Part shown: one piece after another, positions 36,424-45,247 of the stretch | Layout: the number at the start of each line of letters is the position of its first letter | Position numbering within the stretch: position 1 is the stretch's first letter | From: Candidatus Kuenenia stuttgartensis | GTDB taxonomy: Bacteria; Planctomycetota; Planctomycetia; Gemmatales; Gemmataceae | NCBI GenBank assembly: GCA_945875585.1 | Contig: CAMCLK010000008.1 | Coordinates: forward strand, 48,040-112,039 | DNA: 64,000 nt | Reading direction: 5' to 3' | Notes under the pieces: model-generated | The model's database searches: none | What the model was told of the DNA's origin: nothing | The model's input: the letters and a program-made list of their open reading frames with translations, nothing else | Made by a program: the position numbers and the translations under genes

Positions 36424-37725
36424 TTAAACTAAAACCTTATCGCGCTTCCGAACCATTTGCGTGGTATTCGGAACCAAAAGCGCCTGGAAATCAGCCATGG
36501 TCGGGTTGATCACAGCCGGAGCTTCCAGAATGTCCGCCGCGGCATCCTGCGTCTTCAGGCCATTACCAGTAATACAAATCACAGTTTCGTCGTCGCGACC
36601 GATGCGCCCTTGCTGAACCAACTTGCGCGCGACGGCTACCGTCACCCCGCCAGCAGTTTCAGCAAAAACACCTTCAGTTTCGGCAAGCAGAAGCATGGAT
36701 TCACGGATCTCATCGTCGGACACATCTGCCGCCCAACCGCCACTTTCGCGGATAAGTTTGATGGCGAAGAAACCATCGGCAGGATCGCCAATGGCCAGCG
36801 ACTTGCAGATGGTATCAGGTTTCTTGACTGGGCGGTGCTGGTTCAAACCAAGCTGAACAGCGCCAGCAATCGGGTTGCACCCGGTAGCCTGCGCGCCATG
36901 GAACGAAGTCTCAGGGGTGTCGATAAGACCGGTGATCTTCAATTCTTGGAAGGCCTTATTGATTTTACCAATCAAGGCACCACCCGCCATCGGGGCGACA
37001 ACGTGCCGTGGCGTGCGCCATCCCAACTGCTGGGCAATTTCAAAACCCATGGTTTTGGAACCTTCGGCATAAAACGGCCGGAGGTTGATATTCACAAAGC
37101 CCCAACCATGGTGAAACGCGATTTGGGTACACAGACGATTCACTTCGTCGTATGTGCCACGCACGCCAACCACCGTGGCGCCGTAAACACTGGTGCCGAG
37201 AATTTTGGCTCTTTCCAGATCGGAGGGCACCAAAATAAAACTCGTCAGCCCTGCTGCGGCCGCGTTGGCCGCGACACTGTTGGCAAGGTTTCCCGTGCTG
37301 GCGCAACCCACAATTTTAAGGCCGAATTCTTTGGCTTTCGACAAGGCTACCGATACCACCCGGTCCTTGAATGACAGGGTTGGAAAGTTCACGGCATCGT
37401 TCTTGATCCACAAATTTGTCAGGCCCAAAGCCTTGGCCAAGCGGTTAGCGCGAATGAGCGGTGTGCCGCCAGTATGAACTCCCACGGTTGGGTCGTTATC
37501 TAGGGGCAGGTATTCCCGCCAGCGCCACATGGTGTGTGGGCGAGCTTCCAGGCGTTCACGGCTTACTTCGGCCGCAATTCCCGCGTAATTATAATCGATT
37601 TCCAGCGGGCCAAAATCGTCTTCGCAGAAGTTCGTCGTGCTAACGGGCCAAAGCTTGCCGCACACCCGACACTTCATGCCTGTGGCAAAACCACGACCGG
37701 AATCACACTGCTGCGCAACTGTCAT
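36424..37725 (-). CDS. thrC: threonine synthase-like PLP enzyme
   Basis: A 433-residue fold-type II PLP enzyme, annotated by homology as threonine synthase (O-phosphohomoserine to threonine). The PLP lysine is Lys120 in TLSFKDRVVSVALSKA; the phosphate loop is CASTGNLANSVAAN, and the C-terminal ETVICITGNGLK fits the family. The N-terminus has a zinc-ribbon-like CRVCGKLWP...NFCEDDFGPLE with only three of the four usual Cys (C19, C22, C34; the fourth position is Asp). The ATG at 37725 follows GGGGGTTTGG. It is the first gene after a SAM-I riboswitch and before a sulfur-carrier system, so O-phosphohomoserine sulfhydrylation is a possible alternative role. Confidence 0.9.
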   Translation of the reverse strand: MTVAQQCDSGRGFATGMKCRVCGKLWPVSTTNFCEDDFGPLEIDYNYAGIAAEVSRERLEARPHTMWRWREYLPLDNDPTVGVHTGGTPLIRANRLAKALGLTNLWIKNDAVNFPTLSFKDRVVSVALSKAKEFGLKIVGCASTGNLANSVAANAAAAGLTSFILVPSDLERAKILGTSVYGATVVGVRGTYDEVNRLCTQIAFHHGWGFVNINLRPFYAEGSKTMGFEIAQQLGWRTPRHVVAPMAGGALIGKINKAFQELKITGLIDTPETSFHGAQATGCNPIAGAVQLGLNQHRPVKKPDTICKSLAIGDPADGFFAIKLIRESGGWAADVSDDEIRESMLLLAETEGVFAETAGGVTVAVARKLVQQGRIGRDDETVICITGNGLKTQDAAADILEAPAVINPTMADFQALLVPNTTQMVRKRDKVLV

Positions 37726-37843
37726 TGTGCCAAACCCCCTGAAGCAGCACCCTTGGGTACGGTCCGGGAGGCGTCTAACACCAGAAATTGGATCGGGCCA
37801 ACAGCCCAATCATAGAAGAATAGAACACCGGCTTACGCCGCAG

Positions 37844-37965
37844 TCTTATCTCCCCCGGTCGCCCGGGCAGGAATTAGCACCAGCATCTTCGCAGGCTATT
37901 GAAAACCTACTCCGACCGGTTGCTGTGGCTTCGCAGGGCCTGACCCTCTGCCACTCTGGATAAGA
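37844..37965 (-). promoter_or_regulatory. SAM-I (S-box) riboswitch upstream of thrC
   Basis: Read on the minus strand from 37965: P1 TCTTATC pairs with GATAAGA at 37850-37844. Between them are the S-box blocks AGAGTGGCAGAGGGTCAGGC, GAAGCCACAGCAACC (stem GTGGC/GCCAC) and GGTGCTAATTCCTGCC, close to the consensus of the SAM-I aptamer. It ends 118 bases before the thrC ATG. The spacer holds ATTGGGC-tgttg-GCCCGAT, which could be part of an expression platform. SAM binding normally turns such genes off. Confidence 0.93.
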
Positions 37966-38034
37966 TACCCACCAGATTGTCATGTTTAGATTAACGTCCG
38001 GCTGGAACGGAGGCAATCCTGCGCAACGGTTTTT

Positions 38035-39477
38035 TCACCAAACTCGCGCCAGCAACAAAACGATTGCACCGAACAGGAAAAAACAGCAGGTCAGAAGGCC
38101 TATCAGCACCCATTTTTCCCAAGCTGCCATGTTCGATTGATCCGCGCTTACCGGTACCGCCACAGGCAGTGGCGCTTTTAAGGGCGGAATGTCTGTCCAC
38201 GACACTGTTTCTGCGGAAGTCCAACCTGCCGGTAGAAACTGCGTTGTCTGGATTTCCGACTCCGGTCCATGAGGATCTCGTAGCACCAATTCCTCTACAT
38301 CCGTTACTTCACCGGGACGGTGAATCTGGAGTTCTTCCAGAACTGCCCGGATGGAATCGCCATTGGGAGGTTCCGGAAAAAAACCGCGCGAATCAGCAGC
38401 CAGCAGTTCCAGATCCGCCGCCAGAATTTTCGCCGAACCAAACCTTTCCGCGGGATTTTTGCTCATCAACGTGCGCACTAACTGACAAAATCGCTCGGGA
38501 ACCTCCGGCACAATATCGCGGACCCTCGGAATGGGTTGATTCCGGTGCGCGGCCATCCGCTCCTTGCTGGTTCCCCCCGTTGGAAATGGTGTTTTTCCTG
38601 TTAACGCAAAAAACAAGGTGCAACCCAGCGCGTAGAGGTCAGCACGACCATCTACAGCAGACGAATCGAGCGTTTGTTCCGGAGCAATGAAATCCATGCT
38701 GCCAACGATGTAACCGGGGCCACCGACCACATCGAGCGGCACGTCTTTTTCGCCCTTCAAAAACGCCAAGCCCAGATCAATCACCACGGCGCGGCCCGAT
38801 GGAGCCACCAGAATATTGCTGGGTTTAAGATCGCGGTGAACAATACCGCTTTCATGCAAGGCACCCAGGGCACGGGCCACTTCGGCACCCAGACGCGCAG
38901 CGCGTGGCGCATCGAATGGCCCACGCTCATTCACCATCCGGTACAGACTTTGTCCGGGAACATATTCCAAGGCCATGTAATGAATACCAGCTTCCTCGCC
39001 ATGCGTTACATAGTTGCAGAGTCCCGAATGGTGTACAGCGCTCAGATGAAGCTGGCATTCCCTGAGAAACCGAGCCAGATGCCTCGATTCCTGCGCCTGT
39101 ACTGGAGGAAGAACTTTCACTGCAACAAGCTCATGGCTGGCACCAACGTCCCGAGCCAGGTAAACGGTGGCCATGCCTCCTCGCGCAATGGGAGCCAGGA
39201 GGGCATATGGGCCAAGCCTGAGGCCCCTTGTTACCCCCATCATCAATTTGCCTGCTTGAAAGCGCGTCAGCGCCCCACGTTCTGTCAAAGCGTCTGACAA
39301 GCGGCGCGTATCATCCCGAAATGATGCGGGTACTTTGAGCAGGGCTTGCCTGAGTTCTTCACGCTCCATCAGCCTGCTTTTCACAATCGCTGCAAGGAAA
39401 CGCTGCGGATGAACCACACCTGAAGCCGAAGGTTCGGCTGGTCGGTTGCGATCAGGCCCACCGCCACCGCTGCTCAA
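38035..39477 (-). CDS. membrane-anchored Ser/Thr protein kinase
   Basis: A 480-residue eukaryote-like kinase. An N-terminal extension (~1-88) precedes the kinase core: LAPIARGGMATVYLARD, Lys121 in VAVKVL, catalytic HRDLKPSN with Asp216, DLG in place of DFG (Asp234) and APEQ. One transmembrane segment (VLIGLLTCCFFLFGAIVLLL) near the C-terminus leaves only a few residues outside, so it is a cytoplasmic kinase held at the membrane, without PASTA or other sensor domains. The start is a TTG at 39477 with GGAG upstream; an ATG at 39369 is also possible. It ends upstream of the SAM riboswitch; the two are separate units. Confidence 0.9.
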   Translation of the reverse strand: MSSGGGGPDRNRPAEPSASGVVHPQRFLAAIVKSRLMEREELRQALLKVPASFRDDTRRLSDALTERGALTRFQAGKLMMGVTRGLRLGPYALLAPIARGGMATVYLARDVGASHELVAVKVLPPVQAQESRHLARFLRECQLHLSAVHHSGLCNYVTHGEEAGIHYMALEYVPGQSLYRMVNERGPFDAPRAARLGAEVARALGALHESGIVHRDLKPSNILVAPSGRAVVIDLGLAFLKGEKDVPLDVVGGPGYIVGSMDFIAPEQTLDSSAVDGRADLYALGCTLFFALTGKTPFPTGGTSKERMAAHRNQPIPRVRDIVPEVPERFCQLVRTLMSKNPAERFGSAKILAADLELLAADSRGFFPEPPNGDSIRAVLEELQIHRPGEVTDVEELVLRDPHGPESEIQTTQFLPAGWTSAETVSWTDIPPLKAPLPVAVPVSADQSNMAAWEKWVLIGLLTCCFFLFGAIVLLLARVW

Positions 39478-39554
39478 GGAAGAACTCCGACAGGATCAGA
39501 TCCATCCATGGATCACAAGAAGATGATTCCAACCCACCATAACATGCCAAAACT

Positions 39555-42056
39555 TCAGGCAATGTCCTTACCGCGAATCTTCGCGCTCAATCTGGTACGC
39601 AACTGCGACTCAATGCGCGTATGGGCCTGCTCCACTTCCTTGTCTGTCAATGTTCGGTCCAAGGCCTGATAATCAAGGGCATAGGCCAAGCTCTTTAACC
39701 CTTCTCCCAATGGATCTCCGCGGTAAAGGTCGAACAATCTGACCGCGGCAAGCAGCGGTGCACCCGACTCCCGGAGTATCGACTCTACCTCGCCTGCCGC
39801 ACATGCTTCCTTCACAACCACTGCCAAGTCGCGGCGTGCCGCAGGAAATCGGGGAATAGCCGATGCCCGGAATGTGGATTGGTAAAGCGTTTCAAGAACA
39901 CTCGCGTCAAACTCAGCCACCAGAATACGGTTGGGGGTTTCACCCAACGCTACTGCTCGGCGGGGATGGAGCTCACCGATCACTCCGATTTCAACGCCAC
40001 CTGCACCAGTCACCAAAGCCTGCTTACCCGGGTGCAAAGCCTCGTGGTTTCCCTGCACAAACTGAACCGCGCCAACTCGCAAGGCCGCAAGCAGGCTCTC
40101 AGCAACACCTTTCAGGTCGTAAAAATCCATTACCGCTGGAGCTGCGCCGTGAGCTGATTCAGCAGACCGCAACCCTGACAACGCAATGGCCAAACGCCGT
40201 GCCTCACGGGGGAATCGCTGGCCAGATACGGGCAAAAATGCTGTTCCCAGCTCAAATATCTTGACGCTTTCACCACGGGCAGCATTGGACTGCGCCGCTG
40301 CCACGAGACTTGCCAACACGCTTCTGCGCATAATGGCACGTTCAGGGCTGATAGGATTGGCCAACGATACGGAAGCCCCGTCTGATTGGTCACCAAGAAT
40401 CACACGTTCCGCATCTGCAGATGTAAGCGCGTAGGAAATCACCTCGCGCAGGCCCAAGCCGGCCAACGCGTCTTTCAACCTGTCTTCAAATACTTGCCTC
40501 AAGTTCACCCGAGGAGGCGGCGGTGCCTCGGCTGGAAGGCGTGGTTGCAGATTGCCGTACCCGTACAATCGCACAACATCCTCAACGATATCATGCAAGC
40601 CTTCCTGAACATCGAGGCGGTGCCAAGGAATGCGCACGGTCAGGCCGCTGGCATCTTCCGCCTCAATTTCAAATTCGAGTGCCGACAATATGGATCGGGT
40701 TCTATCGCGCGGGATTTCCGCTCCGGCCAATCGTGTGGCCAATGCCCAGTCGTATCGCGCAGTGCGCGGCAACTCGGGCACGGGATGACAGTCTACGGGA
40801 GCAGACACCGCAATGGCCCCGCGCTCGATGAACAATCGCGCCGCGCGGCCCAAACCATGGGCTGCCAAAACCGGCGTCACACCACGGGTGTAACGCGTGG
40901 CAGCTTCACTGAAGAGGTTCAAAGCCCGCGACGTTTTGCGCACCACAACCGCATCGAATTGCGCCGACTCCACAAATAGCCGGCGCGTGCCGGCATCCAC
41001 TTCGGTTTCAGAACCGCCCATGACGCCAGCCAAGGCGATCGGCCCCTTGGCATCAGCAATCACTAGCATATCGGAATTAAGTGTTCGAACATTGCCATCA
41101 AGCGTGCGCAAGCTTTCTTCTGCCCGAGCGAAACGAACCTCGATGGCAACGGGCTTTCCATCGGCGCGAGCCTCGAGTTTGTCGAGGTCGAACGCGTGGA
41201 GTGGCTGGCCCTGTTCAAGCATCACAAAATTAGTGATGTCCACCGCGCTACTTACCGGGCGCATACCGGACTGAGTCAGTAATCGCCGGACTCGCTCTGG
41301 CGACACCCCGCCGGGAAACCCTTCAATGACAATGCCCATATAACGACGGCACGCATCGGGCGCCGCAATGACAACCTCAACGGGGCATGTCGCGGCGGAA
41401 GCAGGGATCGTGGTATCGGGTTCACGCACTCTTGCCCCTGTAAGGGCGGCTACTTCCCGAGCCAGTCCGGTCAAAGCCAAGCAACGCGCCATATTCGGAA
41501 GGATGTCGATTTCCAGAATGACATCGCCCAAGGCGTCGGCAGCTGGTGTACCCTCGGTGGCTGTGCCTGAATCAAGAAACAAGAGGCCATCGTGGTCTTC
41601 CGATAAACCAAGCTCGTAAGCGGAACAAAGCATGGCATCGCTGGGGACACCGCGAATAGTGGTTGGCTTTAGTTCTTTGAGGACTTTTTCCTTGCTGTGA
41701 CCGTCAATGACCTTGGCACCAGAAAGGGCCAGCACACACCATTGGCCTGAATCGCCCGCCGCAATGTTGGGAGCACCTGTCACCAGTGCCATCTCCCGGC
41801 CGTTCCCGTAGGCAACCCGGGGCAATTTTAATTTGTCGGCATCGGGATGACGGTCTACACCCACAATCCTGCCAATGACGATACGTTCACGGTCCCAAGC
41901 AGGTCCCGGATCATCGAGGCGCAATCCGGTAAAAGGCTCCACGCCAACGGTGCGGGCAGAACCAACCTCAAGCCCGGCAACGGACAGCATGGCTGCCAGT
42001 TCAACTACGGGAGGGAGGTCAACGTAGTCCGCCAGCCAACGTGTCGAGACGTGCAT
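39555..42056 (-). CDS. pheT: phenylalanyl-tRNA synthetase beta subunit
   Basis: Together with PheS charges tRNA-Phe. The 833-residue protein opens MHVSTRWLADYVDLPPVVEL and contains the tRNA-binding EMAP-like domain (~45-160), B3/B4 editing region (ALAGVMGGSETEVDAGTR), B5 domain, the catalytic-like core and the C-terminal anticodon-binding domain (YRGDPLGEGLKSLAYALDYQ). The ATG at 42056 with GGGCGGGA upstream fits the family start; an ATG at 42083 adds nine residues. It begins 36 bases after pheS. Usual pheST order. Confidence 0.96.
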   Translation of the reverse strand: MHVSTRWLADYVDLPPVVELAAMLSVAGLEVGSARTVGVEPFTGLRLDDPGPAWDRERIVIGRIVGVDRHPDADKLKLPRVAYGNGREMALVTGAPNIAAGDSGQWCVLALSGAKVIDGHSKEKVLKELKPTTIRGVPSDAMLCSAYELGLSEDHDGLLFLDSGTATEGTPAADALGDVILEIDILPNMARCLALTGLAREVAALTGARVREPDTTIPASAATCPVEVVIAAPDACRRYMGIVIEGFPGGVSPERVRRLLTQSGMRPVSSAVDITNFVMLEQGQPLHAFDLDKLEARADGKPVAIEVRFARAEESLRTLDGNVRTLNSDMLVIADAKGPIALAGVMGGSETEVDAGTRRLFVESAQFDAVVVRKTSRALNLFSEAATRYTRGVTPVLAAHGLGRAARLFIERGAIAVSAPVDCHPVPELPRTARYDWALATRLAGAEIPRDRTRSILSALEFEIEAEDASGLTVRIPWHRLDVQEGLHDIVEDVVRLYGYGNLQPRLPAEAPPPPRVNLRQVFEDRLKDALAGLGLREVISYALTSADAERVILGDQSDGASVSLANPISPERAIMRRSVLASLVAAAQSNAARGESVKIFELGTAFLPVSGQRFPREARRLAIALSGLRSAESAHGAAPAVMDFYDLKGVAESLLAALRVGAVQFVQGNHEALHPGKQALVTGAGGVEIGVIGELHPRRAVALGETPNRILVAEFDASVLETLYQSTFRASAIPRFPAARRDLAVVVKEACAAGEVESILRESGAPLLAAVRLFDLYRGDPLGEGLKSLAYALDYQALDRTLTDKEVEQAHTRIESQLRTRLSAKIRGKDIA

Positions 42057-42092
42057 GGTCAGGTCCCGCCCGGCTTCGGGCATTCAACAAGA

Positions 42093-43115
42093 TTAAAACG
42101 AGCGTAAAAAGCGAAGGTCGCCAGACCAGAATGCCCGGATATCCTCGATGCCGTAAAGAAGCATATTGATGCGTTCCACACCGAGGCCAAAAGCAAATCC
42201 AGCATGTTTGTCGGGATCGTATCCGCCATTTCGCAGCACAACAGGGTGAACCATTCCTGCGCCCAAGATCTCTAGCCAGCCACTGCGCTTGCACACAGGG
42301 CAGCCCTTGGCAGAACAGAGGATGCAATCCATATCCACTTCGATACTTGGTTCCGTGAACGGGAAATAACTAGATCTGACACGAACCTTGCGGTCGGGGC
42401 CAAAAAGCCGACGGATAAAGGCTTCTAAAGTTCCCAGCAGGTCGGTCAGGCCGATATTCTCACCAAGGCAGAGACCTTCAACCTGATGAAACATGATTTC
42501 GCTACGGGCTGTAATCTGCTCGTAGCGATAAACCAGTCCGGGAAGAACCACGCGCAGTGGGTTGGGAGCACGCTCACGCATGGCGTGGATTTGGCCAGGA
42601 GATGTGTGTGTGCGCAGCACCAAGCCCGGATCTGTTGTGTGGAATGTGTCCCACATATCGCGGGCGGGGTGGTGAGGCGGCATGTTGAGCATGCCGAAAT
42701 TGGTTTCGTCGTCCTCAACCTCGCGGCTGTGGTAAACCTCATATCCGAGTTCACCGAATGCCGCCAAAATTCGGCGCATAGTGATCGTGGCAGGGTGCAG
42801 ACTACCTGATTCCCATGGTTTGCCAGGCAAAGTGGGATCGAGTTGCTCGGTAGCAATGGAAAGCTCAAGGGCACGCTCTTTGGCAAGAGCCTGAGCCTTG
42901 GCAAATGCAGCTGAAAGAATTTCCTTGAGCTTGTTCACCGCTTGCCCGTAAGCTTTTCGCTCAGGGCCGGGTAGCTCTGTCAATTTTTTCAATGCCAACG
43001 GAACTAAGCCGGTTTTTCCAAACCAGCGCTGATTCCATGCAATAAGAGATTGTTCATCAGAAGAGGTGGCAAGTTCTGCCACCCCTTGTGCTTCAAGCTG
43101 CTCAAGATCGCTCAT
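42093..43115 (-). CDS. pheS: phenylalanyl-tRNA synthetase alpha subunit
   Basis: The catalytic subunit (340 residues). The N-terminal helices bind tRNA; motifs of class II synthetases follow: HPARDMWDTFHT, LRTHTSPGQIHAM (motif 2 region) and HAGFAFGLGVERINMLLYGI (motif 3 with the ATP-binding Arg). A zinc-like cysteine cluster CILCSAKGCPVCKRSGW interrupts the core, seen in a subset of bacterial PheS. The order rplT-pheS-pheT is the classic one. It starts 9 bases after rplT. Confidence 0.97.
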   Translation of the reverse strand: MSDLEQLEAQGVAELATSSDEQSLIAWNQRWFGKTGLVPLALKKLTELPGPERKAYGQAVNKLKEILSAAFAKAQALAKERALELSIATEQLDPTLPGKPWESGSLHPATITMRRILAAFGELGYEVYHSREVEDDETNFGMLNMPPHHPARDMWDTFHTTDPGLVLRTHTSPGQIHAMRERAPNPLRVVLPGLVYRYEQITARSEIMFHQVEGLCLGENIGLTDLLGTLEAFIRRLFGPDRKVRVRSSYFPFTEPSIEVDMDCILCSAKGCPVCKRSGWLEILGAGMVHPVVLRNGGYDPDKHAGFAFGLGVERINMLLYGIEDIRAFWSGDLRFLRSF

Positions 43116-43124
43116 GGGAGAGCG

Positions 43125-43490
43125 TCAGGATTTAGAGGCGGCGATGGCCTTCTTGGCCAATTCGACCACCGCAGTGAAGGCGTCCGGATGATGGATCGCC
43201 AATTCAGACAACGACTTGCGGTCGAGGCTGATACGGGCTGCCACCAAACCGAAAATCAGTTCGCTGTAGCGAAGACCACGCATGCGGCAAGCCGCATTGA
43301 TGCGGATGATCCACAGGCGACGGAATTGGCGCTTGCGCACCCGACGGTCGCGGTAAGCGTAAGCACGTGCCCTCAAAAGAGCTACGGCCGACTGGCGGTA
43401 AAGGCGATGACGGCCGGCACGAAAGCCCTTGGTCAGGCGACGCAGCCGGGCTCGCTTGCGAAGGACTGTTTTGCCACTACGAGCGCGCAT
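43125..43490 (-). CDS. rplT: 50S ribosomal protein L20
   Basis: A basic 121-residue protein: KRARLRRLTKGFRAGRHRLY, YAYRDRRVRKRQFRRLWIIR and INAACRMRGLRYSELIFGL are typical L20. It binds 23S rRNA early in assembly, and in E. coli also represses its own operon. It starts 48 bases after rpmI and is followed by pheS. Confidence 0.97.
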   Translation of the reverse strand: MRARSGKTVLRKRARLRRLTKGFRAGRHRLYRQSAVALLRARAYAYRDRRVRKRQFRRLWIIRINAACRMRGLRYSELIFGLVAARISLDRKSLSELAIHHPDAFTAVVELAKKAIAASKS

Positions 43491-43538
43491 GATTGACCTC
43501 GATACCTGTAAAAGTCTGAATGAACGCAGGCGTTAACG

Positions 43539-43739
43539 TCAGCTGACACCCAGCATGGCGCGCACGTATTTCTTGGCCAATGTTCCGCCGCTGACAATGG
43601 GACTGCGCAGCCCCATCTTACGCTTGGCAGACTTGTGGCTGTTGAGGTGCTTCTTACCAGCCTGCAGACGCTTGAGTTTACCGGTAGCGGTAACCCGAAA
43701 ACGCTTGCGCGAGGCTTTGTGACTTTTGTGCTTGGGCAT
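43539..43739 (-). CDS. rpmI: 50S ribosomal protein L35
   Basis: A 66-residue basic protein, MPKHKSHKASRKRFRVTATG and KHLNSHKSAKRKMGLRS, fitting L35. The start is set by homology at the ATG at 43739; a longer frame adds 12 residues unlike the family. It heads the rplT-pheS-pheT run. infC, which usually stands in front, is missing: the upstream gene is a mannosyltransferase 173 bases away. Confidence 0.95.
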   Translation of the reverse strand: MPKHKSHKASRKRFRVTATGKLKRLQAGKKHLNSHKSAKRKMGLRSPIVSGGTLAKKYVRAMLGVS

Positions 43740-43912
43740 GGCCCACCTATGTCGTAACGCCATTGGAAGAGGCAACCATGCCGTCTTCGCTTATCGAAAC
43801 ACCAAGTGTATCAGCACAACCCAAGCTGGTGAAGGGGAGAAGAAGCAATGATTGCCATTAACTGGCTTATTGACGCCACCGAACGCTGGTAATTCCTTCG
43901 CCTCAAGTCGTT

Positions 43913-45085
43913 TTACGCCACAAAACTCCAAACAGCGTGCCTGCCGGTAAACCAAACCAACAACCCTGTCATTGCCATCAATAATGGGAATCTCCAAACC
44001 GAAGTCCCCATCAGTGCGCCCGCGCACAGGAACAATGGAGGCATCACCAAAACAAAACGCGACATGCTCAACAGGCTTGTGCTTCCCGGCAACAGCAGTC
44101 CAATAAGGCAAAAAAGGGCATATCCCTCCCCCATGCGACGATAAACAACAAATGTCAGCGCCAGACCAACCAGCAAACTGGTTAGATTCATGAATTGAAC
44201 AGGTTTAAATGGCGAATGGCACACGCCGTCCCAAGTGACTCGCAATACCCCTTGCCACGGCCGCCCCCACGTTTGTTGCGATTTATAAAACGCCAACGGA
44301 TCACCGAATCGGATGGTCAAAAAAACCATGAAAGCTGCAAGGCCCGAAAGGCTTAATTGAATTAGCAGTAACGTTTTCCAGTTGGTTCGGACATAGCCGA
44401 TAAGATTGATCCAAGCCGTACGCCTGCCAATGCTAAACAGGGTCCATCCCCCCACACGCAGCCACTCCAGAAGAATGACAGGGTAAAGGAATGCCCCAGG
44501 AATCCGAGTTGCCGAGGCCAATGCCGCCAGTAAAACGGCCCATCCCCACCTTTTATTATCGATACTGTAAAAGCAACCAAGTATCAAAATCAGGAAAAGG
44601 CTTTCCGTGTAGTAACAACTGAAAAAAAATGATGTGGGAAAAAGGGCGAGCATCCAACAGGCGTTATCCGCGCATGCGGGGTTGGACGTATGTTTCAAAG
44701 CAATCATGTGAAGTATGATCAGAGCACCGAAAAAAGCCAAATGGTTAATAATCAATGCCCCATATAAAGGCGGAATGCCGCATCTACTCAAGATGGCAAT
44801 AATAGATGGAAAGACCGGGAAAAATGCGACATTGGACTGAACTCCTGGCGCGTACGAATATCCGTTCATCACGATCCCGTGATACCAACCCGTGTCGAAC
44901 CGAGCGGTCCAATCGATCCACGGTTGCTGAGGCGCCATACGCCAAAATAGATGTTCGATTGATGCATGGGCAACAAAAAGGCTTCCCGCCATAAAGCAAA
45001 TCGCGCGCGAAATCAAAAATGCCAGCAATGGAACCTTGATCAGTTTCCAGATGCTTTTGTAGTTTGCATCACCGATCGATTGCAT
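43913..45085 (-). CDS. PIG-V-like mannosyltransferase, polytopic membrane protein
   Basis: A 390-residue protein from the ATG at 45085 (GGTGGAG upstream; a TTG at 45103 is also in frame). About ten hydrophobic segments. The N-terminal loop WTARFDTGWYHGIVMNGYSY, followed by FFPVFPSI, matches the Asp-containing luminal loop of PIG-V-type (GPI mannosyltransferase II-like) enzymes, which use a lipid-linked sugar donor. Bacterial members probably glycosylate surface polymers. It is divergent from the DUF1080 gene and likely a separate unit from rpmI downstream. Confidence 0.8.
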   Translation of the reverse strand: MQSIGDANYKSIWKLIKVPLLAFLISRAICFMAGSLFVAHASIEHLFWRMAPQQPWIDWTARFDTGWYHGIVMNGYSYAPGVQSNVAFFPVFPSIIAILSRCGIPPLYGALIINHLAFFGALIILHMIALKHTSNPACADNACWMLALFPTSFFFSCYYTESLFLILILGCFYSIDNKRWGWAVLLAALASATRIPGAFLYPVILLEWLRVGGWTLFSIGRRTAWINLIGYVRTNWKTLLLIQLSLSGLAAFMVFLTIRFGDPLAFYKSQQTWGRPWQGVLRVTWDGVCHSPFKPVQFMNLTSLLVGLALTFVVYRRMGEGYALFCLIGLLLPGSTSLLSMSRFVLVMPPLFLCAGALMGTSVWRFPLLMAMTGLLVWFTGRHAVWSFVA

Positions 45086-45247
45086 CGCACATGCTCCACC
45101 CAAGAGATCGTTTCCAATGAAAACAATCTTTTCATGCGTTTTGAGTCGTTGCGATTCAAGACCAACACCACGATCTGCACGCCATACTTGCGCCAGTCTG
45201 TTGCCAGCGGTTCAATAGGGGCTGTCAATTACCACCGGAGACTCTCC

